This document shows, piece by piece, positions 6,861 through 13,895 of a stretch of 16,870 nucleotides of DNA. A model generated the notes under the pieces. The model did not search any database. It was given only the letters and a program-made list of their open reading frames with translations, and was not told the origin of the DNA. The position numbers and the translations under genes were made by a program. Numbering within the stretch: the first letter of the stretch is position 1; each line of letters begins with the position of its first letter. This DNA comes from Flavobacteriales bacterium UBA1995 (GTDB lineage Bacteria; Bacteroidota; Bacteroidia; Flavobacteriales_D; Sanyastnellaceae): contig DDCX01000071.1 in assembly GCA_002336475.1 (NCBI GenBank), forward strand, positions 40,936 through 57,805, given 5' to 3'.

Positions 6861-8345
6861 TCAACGCGGATTGAAGAACAAGTCTTCGGGCTCCTCTCTG
6901 CTATACGTATCTCTGTTCCCAAGCTGGTTCATGCGGCTGTCCGCCACTGAATGGCCCAGTTCGCGCGTTTTGAGAATGTCGAGCCAGTCTGCATTGCGCA
7001 ATTCCCGGGGGTGATCACTGTGCAACAACTCAAAGCACTCGCCCACCACCTGTGGCGTGTAGAACAAGAAACGCCTGTTGTTGAATTGGCCAGCCTTGTG
7101 GTAATGCCAAATTTCATAGGGGTAGTATGCCGTTCCATTGTGTCGCTGCACGACGGTATTTGGCCGGCCATATCGGAGCAAAATCCAGCCCATATCCGTT
7201 TCATGACCCTCTCGGTTGGGACAGGCTCCATACTCGCGGTCTGCGATCAACACCTCCCTGCGGTAAGTGCGCCAAGCCTGAGCGGGATCCTCAGGTGACC
7301 TCACTGTCCAGAAATGCTCCAAGAAAGACCGCAACTGGCGCAGATCAGCCCCTTGAAGGACGTGTTCGATAGACCTTCGCTCACCGGCATCAGCAATGGG
7401 AATGAGGGTCTCAACCAATGCCAACAGGCTGTCACGGTCATTGTAAGACAAAACAAAGGGGGCCAAAGAACCTGCCGCCACTGCCGCGTCCTGGGCCGCT
7501 TCTGAAACGCACTCTAGACCTACGGCATTGGACACCAGCAGTTCTTGCTCCGGCGTCATGATTTGGACCACCAACTCGAAGGCACCTGCAGGAGGTGCAG
7601 GCAAAGCCTCGAGAAAGGGAAGGACAGGAGCTGCTGTCATCCTAAAGAAACGCTTGGTCTCTGTGGCCCATCCCTTGTCTCCTTCGAGACTCCGAAATCC
7701 AGCCACCACCAAAAAAGCACCTGATGCACCAAAGACATCCTCTGTTCCGTAAAGCTCACAGTAGAATGGAATCCTACTGGCTTCAGCAGAAATCCTGCGG
7801 TCCAACAACGGCAAAATGTCCTTGCCTGAGCGGGTGAGTGGCGATGGTGGATTAGAAGCGGGAGCCACACCTTGAACCACGAACAGGTCACTGATGTCGA
7901 GCTTCGCCGGCGCCGAAACATCCACTACGGTTTCATATTCTAAATGCTGCCTTTCAGGCGCGCCAATGTCTTCTACTTCCAACTCTAGCACATGAGGGCC
8001 AGGAGCCAACTCCATCCGGGCCACATCCACAAAATCCCCCTGCACCAGCAACGGGCCTGTGCGGGCCGTGGACTTGACGAATCCAGCAACGGTCCCTGCA
8101 CTGTCATAGGCAATCACAGTCCACCTCACCGCAGCCCGAAACACAGAGTCGCCTTCGGCCAACCACGTCACGCTGTTGCCTAAGAATTCAGCCTGTACTT
8201 CCAAATAAGGCATGCCATCGGGGGCCTGGAATTGCCGTGTGGCAAGGCGCAGGGAAGGAGTGCTGGTGGCCACTTGGGCCTGGCTGTCCACCACCGGTCC
8301 CACCAGCAATACGGACAGGATCAACAACAAGGAATACCATCGCAT
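6861..8345 (-). CDS. secreted GWxTD domain-containing protein
   Basis: A 494-residue protein with an N-terminal signal peptide (MRWYSLLLILSVLLVGPVVD, cleavage near SQAQ). The C-terminal third carries the GWxTD domain: FWTVRSPEDPAQAWRTY, then GHETDMGWILLRYGRPN (the name motif with His in place of Trp), then YYPYEIWHYHKAGQFNNRRF and ELLHSDHPREL. These are hallmarks of the Bacteroidota branch of this family, whose function is not established. The middle is beta-rich and unassigned. The ATG at 8345 is chosen over 8465 because the hydrophobic signal peptide begins there and the longer form would overlap the divergent gene. The downstream glycosyltransferase starts 1 bp after its stop, hinting at a shared role in the cell envelope. 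Confidence 0.85.
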   Translation of the reverse strand: MRWYSLLLILSVLLVGPVVDSQAQVATSTPSLRLATRQFQAPDGMPYLEVQAEFLGNSVTWLAEGDSVFRAAVRWTVIAYDSAGTVAGFVKSTARTGPLLVQGDFVDVARMELAPGPHVLELEVEDIGAPERQHLEYETVVDVSAPAKLDISDLFVVQGVAPASNPPSPLTRSGKDILPLLDRRISAEASRIPFYCELYGTEDVFGASGAFLVVAGFRSLEGDKGWATETKRFFRMTAAPVLPFLEALPAPPAGAFELVVQIMTPEQELLVSNAVGLECVSEAAQDAAVAAGSLAPFVLSYNDRDSLLALVETLIPIADAGERRSIEHVLQGADLRQLRSFLEHFWTVRSPEDPAQAWRTYRREVLIADREYGACPNREGHETDMGWILLRYGRPNTVVQRHNGTAYYPYEIWHYHKAGQFNNRRFLFYTPQVVGECFELLHSDHPRELRNADWLDILKTRELGHSVADSRMNQLGNRDTYSREEPEDLFFNPR

Positions 8346-8382
8346 CGGGCGGAGATGCTTTACATTGTAACCTGTGAACAGC

Positions 8383-10638
8383 ATGAACTGGCAAGATACA
8401 TTTTCATTGAGGTCCATTTTCTTGTGTGGGGCATGTTTGCTCTTTAGTCCTTTTATGTGGGCCACACACCTTGTTGGAGGTTCGATGTATTACGAACATT
8501 TGGGAGGTGACCAATATGAAATCCACCTCGTTATCTACAGGGATTGCGGCCCCACCAATACCAACGGCACGGGTTTTGACTTGGCAGCAAACATGGCCGC
8601 CTACCAGGGCACCCAACTGTTTTCTCAGGTACAATCGCCCATTACAAGTGATGTGCAACAAATTGACCTGCAAGCTGGAAACCCTTGTGCGCAGCTCCCC
8701 CCAGGGGTGTGTGTCGAACGGGCTGTTTACACTTCAGTGTTCACCTTGCCTGCCAGCTCTGAACCGTACGTCATTGTCTACCAAAGGTGTTGCCGGAACC
8801 CACAAGTCGTCAACCTGTTGGACCCCACCAATACCGGCTTCACGATTTTCGTCACAGTTCCACCAGTATTGGGCAATGAAGACATCAACCTCGAGGTCAA
8901 CGCCTCTCCAAGATTCGATGAACTACCGCAAGGCTATGTCTGTGTCAATCAGCCATTTTCGCTGACAAATCCCGCTCAGGACCCTGACAACGACAGCATC
9001 TCATTTTCAATCAGCGATGTGTTTATTGGAGGCAGCTTTTCTGCCCCGACCCCCAATCCACCAGCACCGCCACCTTATGACAACGTGACATGGGAGGTTG
9101 GTTATGCCCCCCAAACACCCCTTGGAAACAACCCCGAGGACTGGATACAAATCGACCCGCAAACAGGAACCTTAACAGGCAATCCTTCTGCCATAGGTAA
9201 GTATGTCATCGGCATCTTCATCAATGAATACCGACAGGATGACAACGGAAATTGGATCAACATCGGAAAGGTGTTTCGAGACTTCACCATTGATGTGGTC
9301 TCATGTGAAATCGTCTTCCCAGTAGTGCAATGGCCCGAGCCCTGCACTGGACTAGATGTGAATTTTGGTGTAGGCGCCAGCAGCGGTTCATTCGCCTGGG
9401 ATTTCGGAACAGGTTCAGCGGCGGACACCAGCTCCTTGACTTCACCTTCCTTTAATTTTCCAGCCCAAGGAAACTACAACGTTTCAGTGGCCTATGACCT
9501 GGGCGGATGCGGCGACAGCGTCACACAGACCATCCTTGTTGCTCCCCCCGTTGAAGCCTCTTTTGTTTTGGGCGAAATCCAATGTACTGCAGATGGATGG
9601 AGCCAAGAGGTTGAATATACCGGTGACGCACTGGGCGAGACAGGCGCTTTGATTTGGCTTGTCGATGGGGAAGAGGTTTCGAGCACCACTTCTCCAGGCA
9701 CATTGCCCATACCCCCCGGAGAACACAACGTGTCCGCAGAACTGATCAACGACATTGGGTGTCAAGCCACAGCTGAAATGGACTTGGAATTGACCGACCT
9801 GCCAACAGCTGCATTTGAAACATCCGAACCTCCCTGTAACGGGCTAGAAATCAGCTTTAACAACCTGTCTTCCAATGCCACATCTCAGCAATGGACATTT
9901 GACCTGAATGACCCCTCCACAGAGCAAGGAGCCGTAAACGTAACTGACCTGTCCACCTGGACCTATCAAGATTTTGGCAGTTATGTCGCACAACTCATCG
10001 CCCAACCCGGAGAAGCTTGTGCTGACACCGCGGATGTGCTGATCACAGTATTGCCACAAGACCCTCTGGTTCTCTCTTATGGCGCCACAGAACCCCTCGC
10101 ATGTTCTTTAGAAACCACGGTCGAATTCACATTCAACGGCGCTTTTGCAGATGCTGTGACCTGGGACTTTGGATCTGCAGGCTCAGCATCGGGTGACACA
10201 GTAGCGTTTGACTTTGGCGGTTCTGGACTGTACCCTGTGACATTGACCATCGAAAACGACACCTGCGCAACGACCCAATCGGCAGATTTTGAGGTCTATG
10301 TCCCTGAATTGGTCGCGGAAGTCGAACTGGTCATCCCCAATGTGATTACCCCGAATGCAGACGGAAAAAACGACAGGTTTCGCATCGGCACCCAACGGAC
10401 GGATGGAAATGGTGTCGATGTGACCAACTCTTCGTCTTTCTCGTACTTCAAGCTTCAAATTTTTGACCGCTGGGGCGTTCAAGTACACCAGTCAGAAGGT
10501 GTTGGCGCAGGTTGGGATGGTCGAATCGGAGGGAATGTCGCCGCTCCCGGAGTGTATTACTTCATCCTCAATGCCGACCACAGTTGTTTGGACAATGACA
10601 TCGAGGAAGTCGGACAAGTCACTTTGATCTTGGATTGA
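8383..10638 (+). CDS. large secreted PKD-repeat protein with T9SS C-terminal sorting domain
   Basis: A 751-residue extracellular protein. A signal peptide (hydrophobic IFLCGACLLFSPF, likely cut near MWA) leads to ATHLVGGSMYYEHLGG, a start shared by many Bacteroidota gliding/adhesin-like proteins. The first 300 residues are beta-rich with paired cysteines and resemble cadherin-like folds (PDNDSISFSISD, then a later IDPQTGTLTGNP). About 310-640 holds four PKD-like domains, each with a WDFG or WTFD-like core. The last about 100 residues (IPNVITPNADGKNDRF ... FDRWG ... WDGRIGG ... GVYYFIL) are the CHU_C/TIGR04131 gliding-motility-associated domain used as a T9SS export signal and surface anchor. 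An in-frame GTG at 8374 is an alternative start. The 3' end overlaps the monooxygenase-like gene by 20 bp, tail to tail. Likely a surface adhesin; the ligand is unknown. Confidence 0.88.
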   Translation: MNWQDTFSLRSIFLCGACLLFSPFMWATHLVGGSMYYEHLGGDQYEIHLVIYRDCGPTNTNGTGFDLAANMAAYQGTQLFSQVQSPITSDVQQIDLQAGNPCAQLPPGVCVERAVYTSVFTLPASSEPYVIVYQRCCRNPQVVNLLDPTNTGFTIFVTVPPVLGNEDINLEVNASPRFDELPQGYVCVNQPFSLTNPAQDPDNDSISFSISDVFIGGSFSAPTPNPPAPPPYDNVTWEVGYAPQTPLGNNPEDWIQIDPQTGTLTGNPSAIGKYVIGIFINEYRQDDNGNWINIGKVFRDFTIDVVSCEIVFPVVQWPEPCTGLDVNFGVGASSGSFAWDFGTGSAADTSSLTSPSFNFPAQGNYNVSVAYDLGGCGDSVTQTILVAPPVEASFVLGEIQCTADGWSQEVEYTGDALGETGALIWLVDGEEVSSTTSPGTLPIPPGEHNVSAELINDIGCQATAEMDLELTDLPTAAFETSEPPCNGLEISFNNLSSNATSQQWTFDLNDPSTEQGAVNVTDLSTWTYQDFGSYVAQLIAQPGEACADTADVLITVLPQDPLVLSYGATEPLACSLETTVEFTFNGAFADAVTWDFGSAGSASGDTVAFDFGGSGLYPVTLTIENDTCATTQSADFEVYVPELVAEVELVIPNVITPNADGKNDRFRIGTQRTDGNGVDVTNSSSFSYFKLQIFDRWGVQVHQSEGVGAGWDGRIGGNVAAPGVYYFILNADHSCLDNDIEEVGQVTLILD

Positions 10639-10972
10639 CAGCCCGCCTAAACCAGCGGGTGCGTTCTACCCGACACAACACCACTCGGAAAGCATCGTAC
10701 CATTCGCCCACTCCTCTGGCCTTGGCTCTTCGGTGACCCAGATGCGATGCCCAAGCATCCACAGAAGTCAAGTCCTGCCAGTAGCTGATAAAGATGCCGT
10801 CGCGACCCTCCCGCAAAGATTCAAATCCCAGATAGCCTTGGATTTGTTCGGCCTCGACCATCATGGCTTCCATCGTCTCGACGTAGCCTGGAGGGTCCAA
10901 TGGGCGCTCAGAAATAAAGATGCTTGCATAGTGTCCAGCTTCAAGCTGAACACGGTCGTCTATCACTGCCAT
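10619..10972 (-). CDS. antibiotic biosynthesis monooxygenase (ABM) domain protein
   Basis: A 117-residue single-domain protein of the ABM ferredoxin-like fold. Visible elements are a first strand YASIFISERP, a helix PGYVETMEAMMVEAEQIQGYLGFES, the strand pair GIFISYWQDLTSVDAWA, and HLGHRRAKARGVGEWYDAFRVVLCRV at the end. Relatives include heme-degrading and quinone-forming enzymes, but many are uncharacterised and no residue here settles the activity. The ATG at 10972 is preferred over 11029 because the fold begins just after it and the longer form would run through the divergent gene's promoter and start codon. It ends inside the last codons of the PKD protein (20-bp convergent overlap). A CGATCTTG ends 5 bp before the ATG, a weak -7 match. 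Confidence 0.78.
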   Translation of the reverse strand: MAVIDDRVQLEAGHYASIFISERPLDPPGYVETMEAMMVEAEQIQGYLGFESLREGRDGIFISYWQDLTSVDAWASHLGHRRAKARGVGEWYDAFRVVLCRVERTRWFRRAVNPRSK

Positions 10973-10992
10973 GAATGCAAGATCGCGCACCC

Positions 10993-11000
10993 CATCTTTG
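10993..11000 (+). promoter_or_regulatory. TAnnTTTG-like box before the acyltransferase gene
   Basis: CATCTTTG differs from TAnnTTTG at the first base and ends 4 bp before the ATG at 11005. No TTG is found 17-23 bp upstream. It lies in the 32-bp divergent gap shared with the ABM gene. Confidence 0.35.
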
Positions 11001-11004
11001 TAAC

Positions 11005-11832
11005 ATGAACGCCGCTTGGGACAGGGCATTTCCAGACTGCATCAGCGATGGTGCAGGACGCCGAAAAGGCACAACCCTGAAATGGGGGGTGCGCACATTG
11101 GCCACGCTGCCTTGGGCTCAAGACATCGGCCGAGGGTGGAGTGAGGCTGACCTGCGCCAGCTATTGACGGGGTCCTCACATGCCCTGATCGTGCTGGATT
11201 TGCCCGCAGGAGTACCTCCGCTCAAGGAGCTTCCAAAAAACACATCAGTTGTGCTCAGGCACACCAGACAATCCCCGTTGAATCCGGACAAGGATCCGGT
11301 GCTCGCCTGGCCATCCACACGCCGAAAGCAATTCAACCGCGCAGAAAGAGAAGGCATGACCATCGAGACATGCAGTGACCTTTCTCTTTTGGTGGAACTC
11401 CACCAGGCGGCAAGGTTGCGCAAGGGCTTAACCAGCGATGAACAGGCACTCAGAAACTTGCTTCAAGAGCTGCTTCTCGAGCCAAACACACACGCCTGGG
11501 CCGTGCGCCAGTCCACAGGAGAGGTGCTGGCCGGCGGAGTGTTTCATGGTGCAGAAGATGGACGGTGCATCTATGGGTTTGGCGGTCAGTTCCGAACCGC
11601 ATCTCCCGGTGCCAGCAGTAGGGCTACCGTTTTGCTCATTGGCCATGCCATGCGCCAAGCCGCGCAACGAGGCGCTGAAACGTTTGATTTTGGCGGCAGC
11701 ATGGACCCCGGCGTTGACCGCTTTTACGCAGAATTCGGAGCACCAACGGTAGCGAAACAACGGCTGGTCCGCATGGCCTCCATTTGGAAGCCCATCCTCA
11801 GGTGGCGCAGACCAGACTTGTTTCAGTCGTGA
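11005..11832 (+). CDS. GNAT/FemAB-like acyltransferase
   Basis: A 275-residue cytosolic protein of the GNAT superfamily, closest in layout to FemAB/Acetyltransf_6 (BioF2-like) proteins, which carry two GNAT folds. Family-like pieces are TRRKQFNRAEREGM near 105-118, the helix LVELHQAARLRKGL, HAWAVRQSTGEVLAGGVFHG (strands of the acyl-CoA site), LLIGHAMRQAAQRGAETFDFGG and a final DPGVDRFYAEFGA. The FDFGGS ... FYxEFGA ending is typical of enzymes joining aminoacyl or acyl groups to a sugar or lipid precursor, but the substrate is not evident. The ATG at 11005 is chosen over an upstream start at 10975 because of the box just before it. It is convergent with the deaminase gene, whose stop follows directly at 11833. 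Confidence 0.75.
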   Translation: MNAAWDRAFPDCISDGAGRRKGTTLKWGVRTLATLPWAQDIGRGWSEADLRQLLTGSSHALIVLDLPAGVPPLKELPKNTSVVLRHTRQSPLNPDKDPVLAWPSTRRKQFNRAEREGMTIETCSDLSLLVELHQAARLRKGLTSDEQALRNLLQELLLEPNTHAWAVRQSTGEVLAGGVFHGAEDGRCIYGFGGQFRTASPGASSRATVLLIGHAMRQAAQRGAETFDFGGSMDPGVDRFYAEFGAPTVAKQRLVRMASIWKPILRWRRPDLFQS

Positions 11833-12831
11833 TCAAGGCCACACTTGGGCCTTGCGCTCCTCAGGAATAAAGCAGGCATCTCGACCCCAAGCATTGATCT
11901 GCTTGAATTCCTCTGCACTGAATCCCATGCCATCCCTCAACAAACGGTACTCGTCCATAATGTCGATGTTCATGATGCCAGGGTCGTCGGTATTGACCGT
12001 AGTGCGAATGCCTGCCTCCATGATTTGACGGAAGGGGTGTGCCTCTCGAGAAGCACAGACACCACTCAACCAATTGGAGGTTGGACACAACTCGAGGACC
12101 ACACCCCGGTCCCTCACGAACTCCAAAACAGCCTTGTCCTCAAGGATTCTGACACCGTGACCAATTCTATCCGCGTGCAACAACTCAATGGATTTCTGAA
12201 TGTTCATCGCTGCCTGTGGGCCTTCAGCTTCACCCGCATGGATGGTCACTGCAAAACCCTCAGACTTGGCCCTTTCAAACAGCGGCGCAAAGATCTCGGG
12301 ACCAAAAGCCAACTCATTGTCGGCCAAATCCACCGCTAGAAAATCGGCCCTTTTTTCAATGGCAAAATCCAACCAATACTTGTTCTCCTGCACCGTCTTG
12401 ATCCTCTGCAGCAAGCAAATGAGCCCTACGGCGATGGGGAAATCCTCTTCTGCACGCTGTATTCCCCTCAAAATTGCGCCGTGCATGGCATCTGGTGCCA
12501 TGCTGGGGTGCGCATCGCACAGAAAGCTGGGGGCATAGCGCAATTCGAGCAACCGCACCCCATTGGCACTCATGTCTTCGCAACACTCGTAAGTCATGCG
12601 CTCCACCACTTCAGGAGAGTCCAGTAAGTCGCGGTGTCCAAGAAATATGTTGAGCAACGTCGGCAGGTCGCCTACGGGTTCTGTGATTAAATAATCACGG
12701 CGAAATGTAACGTCATCAATCCGGTGTCCTTTGGCCGACAACAGTTCTTTAAGGAGGTCGTGCCGTGCCGTCAATTCAAGGTGGCAGTGCAGTTCTACCT
12801 TGGGCAAGGCGCGGAGGACATCATCGAGCAT
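11833..12831 (-). CDS. add: adenosine deaminase family enzyme
   Basis: A 332-residue amidohydrolase-fold deaminase. All zinc and catalytic residues of the family can be seen: His15 and His17 in VELHCHLE, HAGE at 198-201 (His198, Glu201), GHG at 224-226, and Asp282/Asp283 in NTDDPG. The family converts adenosine to inosine in purine salvage. The usual HLDG after the second histidine is HLEL here: the Asp that contacts the ribose is Glu and the Gly is Leu. The substrate may therefore differ (for example aminodeoxyfutalosine or methyladenine-type), so the symbol is tentative. The ATG at 12831 is chosen over a GTG at 12885 because the conserved part begins there and a perfect -7 box lies in between. 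It stands alone on its strand. Confidence 0.85.
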   Translation of the reverse strand: MLDDVLRALPKVELHCHLELTARHDLLKELLSAKGHRIDDVTFRRDYLITEPVGDLPTLLNIFLGHRDLLDSPEVVERMTYECCEDMSANGVRLLELRYAPSFLCDAHPSMAPDAMHGAILRGIQRAEEDFPIAVGLICLLQRIKTVQENKYWLDFAIEKRADFLAVDLADNELAFGPEIFAPLFERAKSEGFAVTIHAGEAEGPQAAMNIQKSIELLHADRIGHGVRILEDKAVLEFVRDRGVVLELCPTSNWLSGVCASREAHPFRQIMEAGIRTTVNTDDPGIMNIDIMDEYRLLRDGMGFSAEEFKQINAWGRDACFIPEERKAQVWP

Positions 12832-12837
12832 GACCCA

Positions 12838-12845
12838 CAAATTTA
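12838..12845 (-). promoter_or_regulatory. perfect TAnnTTTG box before the deaminase gene
   Basis: Minus-strand TAAATTTG matches the Bacteroidota -7 consensus exactly and ends 6 bp before the ATG at 12831. The expected upstream TTG is replaced by TGA about 20 bp away. It argues that translation starts at 12831 and that the mRNA is almost leaderless. Confidence 0.42.
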
Positions 12846-12910
12846 CGCCTTCGACCGCCCACTGTTCATTTTGAAGCAGCGCCACCCTTTAAGTAAAGTC
12901 TGAACGCACT

Positions 12911-12918
12911 CATCTTCG
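12911..12918 (+). promoter_or_regulatory. TAnnTTTG-like box before the Tudor-like gene
   Basis: CATCTTCG matches TAnnTTTG except at the first base and one T, and ends 5 bp before the ATG at 12924. No TTG at the -33 distance. It overlaps an alternative GTG start at 12918, which it argues against. Confidence 0.3.
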
Positions 12919-12923
12919 TGGCT

Positions 12924-13451
12924 ATGATTGGAATAGGAGCCCGCATCAGCCACCCCAAGTACGGGGAAGGCGCCATTTTCGGCGAATCAGGTGCCGCATG
13001 GCGCATACAGTTCACGGAACATGGAGAGAAGGAACTCGCCAAAACCTACGAGTCGTATGAGGTGCTCGAAGCCGCACCTGCGATCAGCGAAGGCATCACA
13101 TTGGAAGACGTTGTCACCGCCGTGGAAAACGTCTTTGACCAGCACCTTGAATCTCCAAGCCCCATTGACTTGGGAGACAAGTGGGAGGGAGGCGTCATGG
13201 AATTGCGTCCAGGAGAAGAAGGGCTCAAGGGAAAGGAAATCCCCATCGAGACCTTCTTTCACAAAATCGTCATGCTGCGGGACCGCTTGCGCGTTCTGGA
13301 ACAGAACATCAACAGCAACTCCAAGTTGTCGGATGAAGACAAGGTGAACCTCCAGCAATACATCACCCGTTGTTACGGCTCTCTGACCACCTTCAACGTC
13401 TTGTTTGACAGCAAGGAAGACTGGTTCAAAGGAGAAAAGAAGGGCGAATGA
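12924..13451 (+). CDS. conserved protein with an N-terminal UvrD-tail/Tudor-like domain
   Basis: A 175-residue soluble protein. The first about 45 residues (GARISHPKYGEGAIFG, then WRIQFTEHGEKELAKTY) follow the pattern of the small Tudor-like barrel at the C-terminus of UvrD/PcrA helicases (basic-x-HPKFGxGxV ... FxxxGxKxL), which in those proteins contacts RNA polymerase. After an acidic linker, residues about 105-165 form helices with PIETFFHKIVMLRDRLRVLEQNIN and a DEDKVNLQQYITRCYGSLTTFNVLF tail, a pattern I do not recognise from a named family. No membrane segment. An in-frame GTG at 12918 is an alternative start. The stop overlaps the ABA4-like gene start by 4 bp (ATGA), so the two are coupled. 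Role unknown; an RNA-polymerase or nucleic-acid link is inference. Confidence 0.7.
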   Translation: MIGIGARISHPKYGEGAIFGESGAAWRIQFTEHGEKELAKTYESYEVLEAAPAISEGITLEDVVTAVENVFDQHLESPSPIDLGDKWEGGVMELRPGEEGLKGKEIPIETFFHKIVMLRDRLRVLEQNINSNSKLSDEDKVNLQQYITRCYGSLTTFNVLFDSKEDWFKGEKKGE

Positions 13452-13891
13452 CACCCGAAGACGTATTTCAACTCGCCAATGGCACCGCTCCCTTGGCTTG
13501 GTTGGCCATGATCGCTGCTCCCGACAACCGTTGGGTCAAGCGCACCGTGCTCAGTGGAGCGTGGGTCGCCATGCTAGCGTCCATGTACTTACTGGTGGTG
13601 GCCACCCATTTCAATTTTACCGCAGCGGACTTCACAACCCTCGAAGGTGTGACGGCGCTCCTGAGTGACCCTTGGGCCATGACAGCGGGTTGGATTCACT
13701 ATTTGGCCTTTGACCTCCTCGCAGGCGTGATCCTCACCAAAAAAGGAAGTGCATTGGGGATTGCGCGGTGGCAGCTACTGCCGTGTCAACTGTGCACGTT
13801 CATGTTGGGCCCAGTGGGCATCGTGCTCTTTGTGGCCATTGCCAAAGCCAAAGGGATTCAATGGTCCGCATTGGCCATCGGCCAGCCCTGA
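13448..13891 (+). CDS. ABA4-like membrane protein (DUF4281)
   Basis: A 147-residue inner-membrane protein with four hydrophobic segments (about 8-25, 33-52, 78-97, 112-133). Residues FDLLAG at about 87-92 and LPCQLCTFMLGPVGIVLF at about 111-128 are the signature of the ABA DEFICIENT 4-like family. In plants ABA4 is needed for neoxanthin formation; in bacteria the family's role is not established, though links to carotenoid metabolism have been proposed. Nothing else in this window makes carotenoids. It overlaps the preceding gene by 4 bp and is convergent with the CotH gene, whose stop lies 4 bp beyond. Confidence 0.82.
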   Translation: MTPEDVFQLANGTAPLAWLAMIAAPDNRWVKRTVLSGAWVAMLASMYLLVVATHFNFTAADFTTLEGVTALLSDPWAMTAGWIHYLAFDLLAGVILTKKGSALGIARWQLLPCQLCTFMLGPVGIVLFVAIAKAKGIQWSALAIGQP

Positions 13892-13895
13892 ACCA

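Noticed and set aside
8345..8383. Possible promoter boxes in the divergent gap between the GWxTD and PKD genes
   Set aside because: TACATTG and TACAATG resemble the -7 box only loosely and have no properly spaced TTG; not strong enough to list.
8426..8965. Open frame of about 179 codons on the plus strand
   Set aside because: It is an alternative frame of the PKD protein gene, whose own frame has a signal peptide and clear domains.
10642..10659. CCCGC/GCGGG inverted repeat after the PKD protein stop
   Set aside because: A 5-bp stem with no T-run, inside the coding region of the ABM gene; chance is a sufficient explanation.
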